Under the pieces are notes generated by a model. That model made no database searches and was not told where the DNA came from. It was given only the letters and a program-made list of their open reading frames with translations. From Parahoeflea olei (GTDB taxonomy: Bacteria; Pseudomonadota; Alphaproteobacteria; Rhizobiales; Rhizobiaceae), in contig NZ_LQZT01000012.1 in assembly GCF_001703635.1 (NCBI RefSeq), positions 310,001-374,000 of the forward strand: a DNA stretch of 64,000 nt, written 5' to 3'. Positions 25,488 through 34,589 of the stretch are shown one piece after another; the first letter of the stretch is position 1, and each line of letters opens with the position of its first letter. The translations under genes and the position numbers were made by a program.

Positions 25488-26773
25488 CAGGCGGTCTCGC
25501 TCCCGGCCGTGGCCTGAAGCCGCGAGAGCACGTCGTCCACGCCGTCGCGGGCAAGGGCGGCAAGCCGCGCGCGGGTTGCGGCTTCATCGGCGCCGAAAAG
25601 GTCGCGCAGGTCCGGCGGAAGTTGCGCCTGAAGATTGCCCGCGACCGCGGCAAGTGCTGCCTCGTAGCTGTCGGATGCCAGCACGGCGGTTTCCATCAAC
25701 GCCCTGAGTTCATGCAGCGGATCGGTTGCCGGCAGGCCCGTCTCGCGCTCAGGCGTGCAGTCGATCTCGAGTTTCTCGATCCAGACATGGCCGATCTGGG
25801 CGGCGCGGCTTTCCGCTTCGGCGCGCAGCAGGTCGGCGTCGCGGCGCATGCGCCAGGCAAGCGGGGTGGCGCCCGAGACCGTGAGGCGAACCACGAGTTC
25901 GGGCGAACCGGCCGCCTCGCGGGCCGCGCGGAGCGCGGTGCTGAGCGCGCCCGCGAGGTCGCTCCATTCGGTCAGGCCGGCGGCCTCGACGCGGATGCGC
26001 ACGAACTCCGCGATCGAGGTCGGTCGTTCCTCAAGGCTGACCGTGCCATTTTCGGCGATCGAAACGAGGGTCACCGACTTGGTGCCGCTTTCGTTGATGT
26101 CGCGGCCCTGCGGCATGCCCGGCATGACGATCGCCGCGCCGCTTCCCGGCTGAACGATCTGCGACCGCTTGTGGATGTGGCCGAGCGCCCAGTAGTCGAA
26201 CCCGGTCGCCTGCAGGTCGGCGGGGCTGCAGGGCGCGTAGACGTCGTGGCCTTCCGCGCCGCCGAGGCTCGTGTGCATCAGCCCGATATTGATCGCGTCG
26301 GCCACGGCGGGCCGGTATTTCGGAAGCAGGCTTTCGGGCGCCGTCGGCTGGGCGAAACTGAGCCCGTGGATCGCCACCGGCTTCTCGCCCGCGCCGCGCT
26401 CGATCAGCACATGCTCGGCGCGGCCCCCGAACAGCCTCACGCGCTCGGGCAGCACCAGCTCGCGGGAAATGCGCGACAGGGCGTCGTGATTGCCGCGGAT
26501 GAGAAACGTGGAGATGTTGGCCCTGGATAGCCGATCGAGCTCGTCCGCCAGGAAGCGGGCGGTCTTCATCGAGGTCTGGTCGCCGTCGTAGAGGTCGCCC
26601 GCAATCAGCAGCGCATCGACCGCCTCGTCGATGCACAGGTCGATGATCGCGCTGAAGGCCTGGCGCGTCGCCGCGCCGACCAGCTCTGCCAGGTCGGGAT
26701 TGCGCAGCGCCAGCGATCTCAACGGTGAATCGAGATGGATGTCGGCGGTATGGATAAAGCGAAAGGCCGCGAT
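25487..26773 (-). CDS. DNA repair exonuclease, YhaO-like metallophosphoesterase, with non-standard start
   Basis: This nuclease of about 428 residues is the partner of the YhaN-like ATPase. The calcineurin-type metal motifs are DIH (in FIHTADIHLDSPL), GDLYDGD, GNHDA, and GHIHKR. The first motif is encoded upstream of the first ATG/GTG/TTG in frame (TTG at 26722). Conservation therefore demands a start further up, and in that stretch the only codon with a ribosome-binding site at proper distance is ATC at 26771-26773 (AAAGGA then 7 bases). The frame is closed by TGA 16 codons further upstream. Either ATC (or a nearby CTG) initiates, or the assembly has an error here. Confidence 0.82.
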   Translation of the reverse strand: MAAFRFIHTADIHLDSPLRSLALRNPDLAELVGAATRQAFSAIIDLCIDEAVDALLIAGDLYDGDQTSMKTARFLADELDRLSRANISTFLIRGNHDALSRISRELVLPERVRLFGGRAEHVLIERGAGEKPVAIHGLSFAQPTAPESLLPKYRPAVADAINIGLMHTSLGGAEGHDVYAPCSPADLQATGFDYWALGHIHKRSQIVQPGSGAAIVMPGMPQGRDINESGTKSVTLVSIAENGTVSLEERPTSIAEFVRIRVEAAGLTEWSDLAGALSTALRAAREAAGSPELVVRLTVSGATPLAWRMRRDADLLRAEAESRAAQIGHVWIEKLEIDCTPERETGLPATDPLHELRALMETAVLASDSYEAALAAVAGNLQAQLPPDLRDLFGADEAATRARLAALARDGVDDVLSRLQATAGSETA

Positions 26774-26917
26774 CGGTCTGTCCTTTCCGGTGTGCGCGTG
26801 GCTGGGGCGAGTCAGCCCTCAGCCTTAGCACGGCACGTCGCGGTGGACATCAGCAATGCGGTGCCCGCGCACAGCTATAAGGTCCGCGATCCCCGCTCGC
26901 ACCGGCGCCAGCGGCGA

Positions 26918-27493
26918 TCAGGGCGCCTTGCCGGTCTTGCCGGTCACGCTCAGCCAGCGGCCGCCATGGTCGGGTGCCTGGATCTTTCGGAAGCTCATGC
27001 GCGACGACTGTACCGGCTGCACGGCATCATCGAGATTGTCGAGCACGTAGTCGCCGTCGCGGGTTCGCACCACCAGCACGGTATGGGCCTCGTTGCCCTT
27101 GTAGCCCATGGTCAGCAACAGGTCCGACGGACGGAAGCCGCTGCGCATCAGCTTGGCGCGCTTGGCGAGTGCGAAGTCCTCGCAGTCTCCGGAGCGGGCG
27201 TTGGCGGTCCAGAATTCCGTGCGGCCAAAGGCAATCTTGTCGGCGGTCGGCTTGATGGTACGATTGACCGCGGCATTGATCTGCGACAGCACGCCGATGC
27301 GCGGGGCGGGTAGGGACGAGCCGGTCGAGCGGTTGCGGCAGTCGGACGCGTTGCGGGCGCAATAGTCAACATGTCCATAGGGGCGGGACGTCTCCTTGCC
27401 CGTCTTGAGCCAGGTCGAAGCCCGGGCGGGCGCAAGCAACGTCAACAAAGCGGCCAGGACGGCCAGCAAGAAAAGGGGCGCGCTCAAAGACAT
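26918..27493 (-). CDS. bacterial transglutaminase-like cysteine peptidase, copy 2
   Basis: This 191-residue secreted protein of the same PF06035 family as the gene at 6996 has a signal peptide ending near ARAS, then the shared RPYGHVDYCARN block. The catalytic cysteine is in GDCEDFA, the histidine in EAHTVLVV and the aspartate in YVLDNLD. The ATG at 27493 follows AAGGAG with 6 bases spacing and is preferred to the ATG 12 codons upstream. Two family members in one window are consistent with the rhizobial expansion of this family. It is divergent from urtA across a 330-bp gap. Confidence 0.85.
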   Translation of the reverse strand: MSLSAPLFLLAVLAALLTLLAPARASTWLKTGKETSRPYGHVDYCARNASDCRNRSTGSSLPAPRIGVLSQINAAVNRTIKPTADKIAFGRTEFWTANARSGDCEDFALAKRAKLMRSGFRPSDLLLTMGYKGNEAHTVLVVRTRDGDYVLDNLDDAVQPVQSSRMSFRKIQAPDHGGRWLSVTGKTGKAP

Positions 27494-27823
27494 ACGGAGC
27501 TCCTTGGTTGCCGGGTCGGTCAAAGCCATTCGCGACCTTGTTCACAGCATAAGAAGCGAAACGCTGCCTCCGCGCAAGCCCTTCGTCCGGGATAAGTTTC
27601 CGGTCCGCGCCGCGCCGCCTGTGCTTGGCGATTACTGTCACCGCAATAATGCTTAAAAAATTGGCACTGCAAAAATACAAGGCAAGAAATTCCGGATTTT
27701 TGATACAGCTTTCATCTGCCGTTGCTCACAATTCCCTGCAAGCGGTCGAGATCAGGCCGTGCGGCAACTGGCAAGGGGCTTGCATTGATCGTCAGCGTGG
27801 ACACGAACAGCACGGAGGCTGAC
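27494..27823. other. 330-bp divergent intergenic region between peptidase and urtA
   Basis: No coding region is supported. The middle (about 27630-27720) is AT-rich for this genome and should contain the promoters for both directions. GGAGG at 27814-27818 is the ribosome-binding site for urtA. A TTGGCAC at about 27660 resembles a sigma-54 -24 box, but no GC pair lies at the required spacing. Confidence 0.5.
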
Positions 27824-29116
27824 ATGAAAATAACCACGAAATGGCAGATCGCGGGAGCGGCGGCATTCATTACAACGACCGTCCTGACCCACGCGGCCTA
27901 TGCGCAGGAGGAAACAATCAAGGTCGGCGTGCTGCATTCCCTTTCCGGAACCATGGCGATTTCCGAAACCACGCTCAAGGACACCGTGCTGATGCTGATC
28001 GAGCAGCAGAACGCTAAGGGCGGCGTGCTCGGCAAGAAGCTCGAGGCCGTCGTCGTCGACCCGGCCTCGGACTGGCCGCTGTTTGCGGAAAAGGCGCGTG
28101 AACTCCTGACCGTCGACAAGGTGGACGTGATGTTCGGCTGCTGGACCTCGGTCAGCCGCAAGTCGGTGCTGCCGGTGATCGAGGAGCTGAACGGGCTCCT
28201 GTTCTATCCGGTCCAGTACGAGGGCGAGGAATCCTCCAAGAACGTGTTCTACACCGGTGCTGCCCCCAACCAGCAGGCCATTCCCGCCACCGACTATTTC
28301 CTCGAGGAACTCGGCGTCGAGAAATTCGCGCTGCTCGGCACCGACTATGTCTATCCGCGCACGACCAACAAGATCCTCGAGCAGTATCTCAAGGACAAGG
28401 GCATTCCCGCCGAGGACATCTTCGTCAACTACACGCCCTTCGGCCATTCCGACTGGTCCAAGATCGTGGCCGACGTGGTCGCGCTCGGCGCCGACGGCAA
28501 GAAGGTGGGCGTGATCTCGACCATCAACGGCGACGCCAATATCGGCTTCTACAAGGAACTCGCCGCAGCCGGCATCTCGGCCGACGACATTCCGGTCGTG
28601 GCCTTCTCGGTGGGCGAAGAAGAGCTTTCGGGCCTCGACACCACCAACCTCGTCGGCCATCTCGCCGCCTGGAACTACTTCCAGTCCGCCGATGCCCCGG
28701 TCAATGCCGAGTTCATCAAGGAATGGAAGGCATTCGCCGGCGAGAAGCGCGTGACCAACGACCCGATGGAAGCCACTTACATCGGCTTCAACATGTGGGT
28801 GAACGCCGTCGAGGCCGCCGGCACCACCGATGTCGATGCCGTCACCACGGCGATGGTCGGCCAGAAGTTCCCGAACCTCACGGGCACCGAAGCCGAGATG
28901 CTGCCCAACCATCACCTGACCAAGCCGGTGCTGATCGGCGAAATCCAGGCCGATGGCCAGTTCGATATCGTCAGCCAGACGGAGCCCGTGCCCGGCGACG
29001 CCTGGACTGACTACCTGCCCGAATCCAAGATGCTGGAGTCGGACTGGGTCGAGCTCAAATGCGGCATGTACAACACTGAAACCAAGACCTGCGTGCAGCT
29101 CAACTCGAACTACTGA
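27824..29116 (+). CDS. urtA: urea ABC transporter substrate-binding protein UrtA
   Basis: This 430-residue periplasmic protein has a signal peptide (cleavage near AYAQE, residue 27) and the leucine/amide-binding type I fold. It carries hallmarks of UrtA: TIKVGVLHSLSGTMAISE at the mature start, VFGCWTSVSRKSVLPV, and LFYPVQYEGEE. It captures urea (or short amides) for the UrtBCDE importer. The ATG at 27824 is fixed by GGAGG and the signal peptide. It heads the urt operon, which is normally induced by nitrogen limitation. No urease genes are present in this window. Confidence 0.93.
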   Translation: MKITTKWQIAGAAAFITTTVLTHAAYAQEETIKVGVLHSLSGTMAISETTLKDTVLMLIEQQNAKGGVLGKKLEAVVVDPASDWPLFAEKARELLTVDKVDVMFGCWTSVSRKSVLPVIEELNGLLFYPVQYEGEESSKNVFYTGAAPNQQAIPATDYFLEELGVEKFALLGTDYVYPRTTNKILEQYLKDKGIPAEDIFVNYTPFGHSDWSKIVADVVALGADGKKVGVISTINGDANIGFYKELAAAGISADDIPVVAFSVGEEELSGLDTTNLVGHLAAWNYFQSADAPVNAEFIKEWKAFAGEKRVTNDPMEATYIGFNMWVNAVEAAGTTDVDAVTTAMVGQKFPNLTGTEAEMLPNHHLTKPVLIGEIQADGQFDIVSQTEPVPGDAWTDYLPESKMLESDWVELKCGMYNTETKTCVQLNSNY

Positions 29117-29129
29117 TCACCCGAACGGC

Positions 29130-29149
29130 AGGGGGCCATGTGGCCCCCT
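29130..29149 (+). promoter_or_regulatory. perfect 9-bp hairpin between urtA and urtB
   Basis: AGGGGGCCA and TGGCCCCCT flank TG, 14 bases after the urtA stop. No T-run follows. Such intercistronic stems after a binding-protein gene usually protect the upstream mRNA so that more binding protein than permease is made. Confidence 0.6.
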
Positions 29150-29191
29150 CCCATCCATTAAAGCCAATCGGGCCAACTTCTCGGGTCATCC

Positions 29192-31131
29192 ATGCTCCGC
29201 ATTCTCCTGATCGTCTTCGCCGCGCTGATGTCGCTTGCGCCTCTTCATGCGCAGGAAGGGGACCTCAACGCGCTTCTCGAAACCCATCGCGCCAGCATCG
29301 AAAAGCCCTCGCGCACCACGATCGGGCCGGTGCTCGAAGCGCTGGTCGAGAGCCAGCAGCCCGGCGTCGACGTGTTTATGGAGAAATGGCGGGAGAAGGA
29401 GGTCTGGCAGCGCAAGTCCGACGGCCGCTTCTTCTTCGTGAGGAAGGCCGAGGGCGGCAAGCTCACTTTGATTGATGTCGCCACCGGCGAAGAAGCGGGG
29501 CTCGCCGACAAGGCCGAGCTCGACAATCTCAAGCCCAACAGCGGCGTGCGCGGCGTGATCGCGGCGGCGCTGGTGCAGTTCCAGCTCTCCGATCCCGACC
29601 CGGAGCGGCGGCTGCAGGCGCTGACCGCGCTCGAGCGCGACGCAAACGAATCTCATCTCAGCATCCTTAGGGCCGCAATCGATTCCGAAACCGTGCCGGC
29701 GATTAAGGCCCGCAAGGAGCGGCTGCAGCGGCTGCTGACCATCAAGTTCGGGTTCGACCAGGCCACGCGCGTGGCCGCGATCGAAAGTTTTGCGGGCGAC
29801 CCCGGTGTGGATGCGCGCGCCGCGCTCAATCCGCTGCTGGTCACAAGCCTCAAGGTGTTTGACGCGACGGGCGTGCCGGCGGGCACCAATGTCGCCCGGA
29901 TCCTCAAGCCCGGCCGCGACATCGATCCGGAAGCTGCCTATCAGTTGCTGGTCGAAGCGGGCGAGGCGCGGCCGGTGGTACCGCTCGATCAGCGCAAGCA
30001 GGCGCTCGCCGCCAATATCGTGGACGGCAAGGTCGGCGGCATTCCTGTTTCTGACCTCGTCACCCAGGCGGCGCGCGACCGGGCCTATCTGGCGCTGGCC
30101 GCCGAAGGCGCGGTTCCGCCGCTCGTCACAGCCGATGAACGCGCGCAGGCGGTGGCAAATCATGTCTTCGCCGACGTCTATGCCGAACCGGATGCGGCGC
30201 TCACCGATGCCGCGCGCGAGACGCTCGACGCCATCAGCGGCACCGTTGGCTTCTACCGCTTTCTCGATCTCGCGCTCGACGCGCTGTCGCTCGCCTCGAT
30301 CTATTTTCTCGCGGCCATCGGCCTGGCCATCACCTTTGGCGTGATGGGCGTGATCAACATGGCCCATGGCGAGTTCATCATGATCGGCGCCTATACCGGC
30401 TATGTGGTGCAGCAGGTCATTCCCGACTACACGATCTCAACCTTGGTGGCGCCGTCGCGTTCCTGGCGGGCGTCGCGCTCGAACGGCTGGTGATCCGGCA
30501 TCTCGCGCACCGACCGCTCGAAACCCTGCTTGCCACTTTCGGCATCTCGATCGCGTTGCAGCAGATCGCCAAGAACATCTTCGGCACCCAGGCGCGGCCC
30601 CTGACCTCGCCCTCCTGGCTCGACGGCGCCTGGGCGATCAACGACGTGGCCTCGATCAGCTATATCCGCATCGCCATCTTCGTGCTGGCGCTCGTGTTCC
30701 TGGCGCTGCTGCTGTTCATCCTCAACAAGACACGGCTGGGGCTCGAAGTCAGGGCGGTCACGCAGAACCCGCGCATGGCGGCCTCGATGGGGATCAATCC
30801 AGACCGCATCAACATGCTCACCTTCGGGCTCGGCTCGGGCATCGCCGGCATCGCCGGCGTCGCCATCGGCCTGTTCGCCAAGGTCACCTCGGAACTCGGC
30901 TCCGGCTACATCGTCCAAAGCTTCATGACCGTGGTGGTGGGCGGCGTCGGCAATATCTGGGGCACGCTTGCGGGGGCGGGCATGATCGGATCGCTGCAGA
31001 AGGTGATCGAGTTCTTCAATCCCTCCAACACGCTCGCGGCGCAGACCTACATGATCATCTTCATCATCATCTTCATCCAGTTCAGACCCAAGGGCATCAT
31101 CGCGCTCAAGGGCCGCGCGGCGGGGGATTGA
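29192..31131 (+). pseudogene. urtB: urea ABC transporter permease UrtB, interrupted by a one-base frameshift
   Basis: The first frame (29192-30493) encodes a signal sequence, the large periplasmic N-terminal domain typical of UrtB, and the first membrane helices (GVMGVINMAHGEFIMIGAYT). After PDYTISTLVA it runs into unrelated residues and stops. The rest of the permease (AVAFLAGVALERLVIRHL onward, to GIIALKGR) continues in the frame one base back. The shift lies at about 30440-30455 and equals a missing base; one added base would give an uninterrupted protein of about 646 residues. No slippery heptamer is visible. All other urt genes are intact, so a sequencing error or a recent lesion is equally possible. 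Confidence 0.85.
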
Positions 31132-31133
31132 CC

Positions 31134-32303
31134 ATGCAGCGTTCGTTCTTCGCCCGGCAGCCCTCGGTGCTCATTTTCATCTCGCTTCTGGCGCTGTTCA
31201 CGATTGCGATCGTGATCCTGTCCGAGGGCTTCGGCCTGGGGCTGGTGTCGACCAGCTTCGTCAAGATCCTCGGCAAGACGCTGTGCCTGTGCCTGGTCGC
31301 CATCGCCATGGACCTGGTCTGGGGCTATTGCGGGATCCTCTCGCTCGGCCATTTCGCGTTTTTCGGCCTCGGCGGCTACATGATCGGCATGTGGCTGATG
31401 TATGAGCGCACCAAGGACATCGTCATCGCCTCGCTCGAGGGCGCGGCGCTGCCGCCGACGGCGGAGGAAATCCGCGAGGGCATCGGCACGCAGATCTTCG
31501 GCGTGGTCGGCGGCTCGGACATCCCGGTGGTCTGGTATTTCGCCGACAGCCTGTTTGCGCAGCTGGCCCTGGTGGTGCTGGTGCCGGGACTGCTTGCGCT
31601 GGTGTTTGGCTGGCTTGCCTTCCGGTCCCGCGTGACCGGCGTCTATCTCTCGATCCTGACCCAGGCGATGACGCTCGCGCTCTCGCTCTACCTGTTCCAG
31701 AACGACAGCGGCCTTCGCGGCAACAACGGCCTCTCCGGCTTGCAGAACATCCCGGGCCTGACCGACATGCCGCAATCGGTTCTGTCGGTGTGGTTCTTCC
31801 TGGCCTCGGCGCTCGCCCTCAGCCTCGGCTACCTGCTTGCGGCCTTCGTGGTCTCGGGCAAGTTCGGCAACGTGATCCGCGCGATCCGCGACGACGAGGC
31901 GCGCATCCGCTTTATGGGCTATCCGGTGGAAGCCTACAAGCTTGTCGTCTTCACGCTAACCGCGGTGATCGCGGCGATCGCCGGCGCGCTCTACTATCCG
32001 CAGGCCGGCATCATCAATCCGGCCGAGATCGCCCCCATCGCCTCGATCTATCTCGCGGTCTGGGTGGCGATCGGCGGGCGCGGGCGGCTTTACGGCGCGG
32101 TGATCGGGGCTGCGACCGTGTCGCTGCTGTCGTCCTGGTTCACCGGCGGGCAGGCGCCGAGCGTGCCCCTCGGCTTCTACACCATCAACTGGGTCGACTG
32201 GTGGCAGGTGCTCCTGGGGCTCGGCTTCGTGCTGGTGACGCTCTACATGCCGCAGGGCATTGGCGGGCTGTTCGACCGCTTCATCCGAAAGGACGCGCCA
32301 TGA
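31134..32303 (+). CDS. urtC: urea ABC transporter permease UrtC
   Basis: This 389-residue inner-membrane protein is the second permease of the urea importer. It has about 8-10 hydrophobic helices, the LivM-like block MDLVWGYCGILSLGHFAFFG near residues 56-75, and the conserved AIRDDEARIRFMGY cytoplasmic loop. The ATG at 31134 follows the urtB stop by 2 bases. It ends with a 4-base overlap with urtD. Family and context are unambiguous. Confidence 0.93.
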   Translation: MQRSFFARQPSVLIFISLLALFTIAIVILSEGFGLGLVSTSFVKILGKTLCLCLVAIAMDLVWGYCGILSLGHFAFFGLGGYMIGMWLMYERTKDIVIASLEGAALPPTAEEIREGIGTQIFGVVGGSDIPVVWYFADSLFAQLALVVLVPGLLALVFGWLAFRSRVTGVYLSILTQAMTLALSLYLFQNDSGLRGNNGLSGLQNIPGLTDMPQSVLSVWFFLASALALSLGYLLAAFVVSGKFGNVIRAIRDDEARIRFMGYPVEAYKLVVFTLTAVIAAIAGALYYPQAGIINPAEIAPIASIYLAVWVAIGGRGRLYGAVIGAATVSLLSSWFTGGQAPSVPLGFYTINWVDWWQVLLGLGFVLVTLYMPQGIGGLFDRFIRKDAP

Positions 32304-33040
32304 GTTCGCTGCTGGAAGTCACCTCGATCTCGGTGTCGTTCGACGGGTTCAAGGCGATCAACAATCTCTCCTTCGAGATCGGCGGACAGGAGCTGCGGGC
32401 GATCATCGGGCCGAACGGCGCGGGCAAGACCACCTTCATGGACATCGTCACCGGCAAGACCCGGCCGGACGAGGGCAGGGTGCGCTTCGGCGAGCCGCAG
32501 CTCGACCTGCTCCGGCTGTCCGAAAGCCAGATCGCGCGCGCGGGCATCGGCCGCAAGTTCCAGCGCCCCACCGTGTTCGAGGCGCAAAGCGTGCGCGACA
32601 ACCTGCTGATGGCCTTGAGCAATGACCGGCTGCCCTTCGCCGTGCTCGGCTACCGCGAAACGCCGCGTGACGACGAGCGGGTCAGGGCGCTCGCCACCGA
32701 GATCGGCCTGTCGGGCGAACTCGGGCGGAAGGCGGGCGAACTCTCCCACGGCCAGAAGCAATGGCTCGAAATCGGCATGCTGCTCGCGCAGGATCCGAAA
32801 CTGCTGCTGGTCGACGAGCCGGCGGCCGGCATGACGCTTGGCGAGCGCGAGCATACGACGGACCTGTTGCGCCGCGCGGCGGAAACCCGCGCGGTGGTGG
32901 TGGTCGAGCATGACATGGAGTTCGTGCGCCGGCTCGACTGCAAGGTCACCGTGCTGCACGAGGGCTCGGTGCTGGCCGAAGGCACCCTCGACCATGTCAC
33001 CGCCAATTCCGACGTCATCGACGTCTATCTGGGACGTTAG
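32300..33040 (+). CDS. urtD: urea ABC transporter ATP-binding protein UrtD
   Basis: This 246-residue cytoplasmic ATPase of the LivG type has Walker A GPNGAGKTTF, signature LSHGQKQWLEIG (the serine-histidine variant typical of UrtD), Walker B LLLVDEPAAGMT and H-loop VVVEHDMEF. It dimerises with UrtE to drive urea import. The ATG overlaps the urtC stop; urtE starts 3 bases after its own stop. Confidence 0.94.
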   Translation: MSSLLEVTSISVSFDGFKAINNLSFEIGGQELRAIIGPNGAGKTTFMDIVTGKTRPDEGRVRFGEPQLDLLRLSESQIARAGIGRKFQRPTVFEAQSVRDNLLMALSNDRLPFAVLGYRETPRDDERVRALATEIGLSGELGRKAGELSHGQKQWLEIGMLLAQDPKLLLVDEPAAGMTLGEREHTTDLLRRAAETRAVVVVEHDMEFVRRLDCKVTVLHEGSVLAEGTLDHVTANSDVIDVYLGR

Positions 33041-33043
33041 GCC

Positions 33044-33739
33044 ATGCTCAGGATCGACAATCTCACCTTGCATTACGGCCAGTCGCAGATCCTCAAGGGG
33101 ATTTCGCTCGAAGCCGAGGTCGGCCACGTCACCTGCGTGATGGGCACCAACGGCGTCGGCAAGACCAGCCTGCTCAAGGCGATCTCGGGCGTGCATCACC
33201 GCTCGGGCGGCAGCTATCACCTTGACGGCGAGGAGATCGGGCGGATCCCCGCGCATCAGCTGGCCGCGCGCGGCGTCGGTCACGTGCCGCAGGGGCGCGA
33301 CATATTCCCGCTGCTGACGGTCACCGAAAACCTGGAAAGCGGATTTGCCTGCCTGCCGCGTTCGGAACGGCGGATCCCGGACCATATCTACGAGCTGTTT
33401 CCGGTGTTGAAAGACATGCGCAACCGTCGCGGCGGCGACCTGTCGGGCGGGCAGCAGCAGCAATTGTCGATCGCCCGGGCGCTGATCACCCGGCCCAAAC
33501 TCCTGCTGCTTGACGAGCCCACCGAGGGCATCCAGCCCAACATCATCCAGCAGATCGGCCGGGTGATCGCGCTGTTGCGGGACGAGGGCAAGATGGCGAT
33601 CGTGCTGGTCGAGCAGTATTTCGAATTTGCCTATGGGCTCGCCGACCGGTTCTGCGTGATCGAGCGCGGCGAGGTGAAGATGGCGGGCGACCGCGAGAGC
33701 CTCTCCAAGGACCGGCTGCGTGCGGCAGTGTCGGTGTGA
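33044..33739 (+). CDS. urtE: urea ABC transporter ATP-binding protein UrtE
   Basis: This 231-residue LivF-type ATPase has Walker A GTNGVGKTSL, signature LSGGQQQQLSIAR, Walker B LLLLDEPTEGIQP and H-loop VLVEQYFEF. It ends the urtABCDE operon. The gap that follows holds a structured inverted repeat but no obvious T-tailed terminator. Confidence 0.94.
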   Translation: MLRIDNLTLHYGQSQILKGISLEAEVGHVTCVMGTNGVGKTSLLKAISGVHHRSGGSYHLDGEEIGRIPAHQLAARGVGHVPQGRDIFPLLTVTENLESGFACLPRSERRIPDHIYELFPVLKDMRNRRGGDLSGGQQQQLSIARALITRPKLLLLDEPTEGIQPNIIQQIGRVIALLRDEGKMAIVLVEQYFEFAYGLADRFCVIERGEVKMAGDRESLSKDRLRAAVSV

Positions 33740-34201
33740 ACCCTCTGCCTGACAAAGTGGCGGTGCAGGGCATTGCCCAGGAAATGGGCTTGTGCCGCGT
33801 TTTCGGCCCCTTGCTGCCCACAACTCAAGCGCAGAGGCCGGCGACGTCCCGGATCGAGGCCGTTTTCGCCCATGCGCAGTTTGGCACGGTTCCTGCTTCG
33901 TAAGTTTCAGATCCGCCAGAGGGGATCGTAAAGCCGCCCGCAAAGGGCGCGGGGACCAGGGCCGCCAGGCAGGACACCGTTACTCCCGGATGTACGGAGA
34001 ACGACCTGCCTGGCGGCCTTGTCCGCTTTCGCAGGCTTCAATTCGTTGGCGTGGGCCGGTTGCGGTTTGGGCCGGACGCCCGGTCCCGTCCGGCATGGCC
34101 TGCACGAGCGCGTGGCATTGAGGCTTGGGCTTGGCTCCGGTCTCGCCTATCCTGTCCGCCCGGTGCGGCGAAGGTGCACCGGCCATGTGCGGGAGGATCT
34201 T
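33740..34201. other. 462-bp gap between urtE and the ModE-like gene
   Basis: No convincing coding region is seen; the open frames here lack ribosome-binding sites and recognisable domains. The notable content is the large inverted repeat at 33960-34018. GGGAGG just before 34202 serves the next gene. Confidence 0.5.
33960..34018 (+). ncRNA. large inverted repeat, possible structured RNA or terminator, unidentified
   Basis: The arms GGCCGCCAGGCAGG (33960-33973) and CCTGCCTGGCGGCC (34005-34018) are perfectly complementary over 14 bases and enclose 31 bases. Within the loop CTCC and GGAG can pair again (about 33983-33999), giving a stacked hairpin. It lies 220 bases after urtE and 180 before the ModE-like gene. 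It has no long T-run. Candidate roles are a terminator, a leader element of the mod genes, or a small RNA. I do not recognise a known riboswitch class. Confidence 0.35.
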
Positions 34202-34561
34202 GTGGAAAACCCCAGGCTGCGGCTGCGGCTGACATTCGACAACGGGCTGGTGCTCGGCCCCGGCAAGGCGGACCTGCTCGACGGCATCGCCGAGCACGGC
34301 TCGATCTCGGCTGCCGGCCGGCGCATGAAGATGAGCTACAAGCGGGCCTGGATGCTGGTCGAGGAGATGAACGCCGCCTTCATGGAGCCGTTGGTCGAAA
34401 GCAACCGGGGCGGGGCAAAGGGCGGCGGGGCCCGACTCACGCCGGCCGGAGAGGCCGTGCTCGCCCGCTTCCGCAGCCTCGAAGCGCTGGTGTTCGACGG
34501 CGGCGCACCGCAGATCGACGCTCTCAAGGCGATGCTACGCGATATTCCCGACGAGAAATAA
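34202..34561 (+). CDS. ModE-like winged-helix regulator (N-terminal domain only)
   Basis: This 119-residue protein matches the DNA-binding half of ModE, the molybdate-responsive regulator. It shows the RLTFDNGLVLGPGKADLLDGIAEHGSISAAGRRMKMSYKRAW pattern of helix-turn-helix, and MEPLVESNRGGAKGGGARLTPAG for the wing. The C-terminal molybdate-binding TOBE pair of E. coli ModE is missing, as in many alphaproteobacterial single-domain versions. Start chosen as GTG at 34202 behind GGGAGG; the longer frame from 34019 lacks homology. It precedes modABC and an inverted repeat, so it likely controls molybdate uptake. How it would sense molybdate without the C-terminal domain is unclear. Confidence 0.82.
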   Translation: MENPRLRLRLTFDNGLVLGPGKADLLDGIAEHGSISAAGRRMKMSYKRAWMLVEEMNAAFMEPLVESNRGGAKGGGARLTPAGEAVLARFRSLEALVFDGGAPQIDALKAMLRDIPDEK

Positions 34562-34589
34562 CGGTTGCCAGTGCGCGATGTTTCGGTGA

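Noticed and set aside
21816..25517. 1233-codon open frame on the plus strand across the SulP leader and the yhaN-like gene
   Set aside because: It is antisense to a well-supported ATPase gene, has no domain motifs and has the Arg/Gly/Gln-rich composition typical of shadow frames in GC-rich DNA.
27655..27680. TTGGCAC as a sigma-54 promoter for urtA
   Set aside because: The -24 element looks right but no GC dinucleotide lies at the required spacing for the -12 element.
30490..31131. 213-residue frame as an independent permease gene
   Set aside because: It starts in the middle of a UrtB membrane helix and its sequence is the direct continuation of the truncated upstream frame, so it is the second part of urtB.
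33792..34121. 109-residue frame between urtE and the ModE-like gene
   Set aside because: It runs through the large inverted repeat, lacks a ribosome-binding site and has no recognisable domain.
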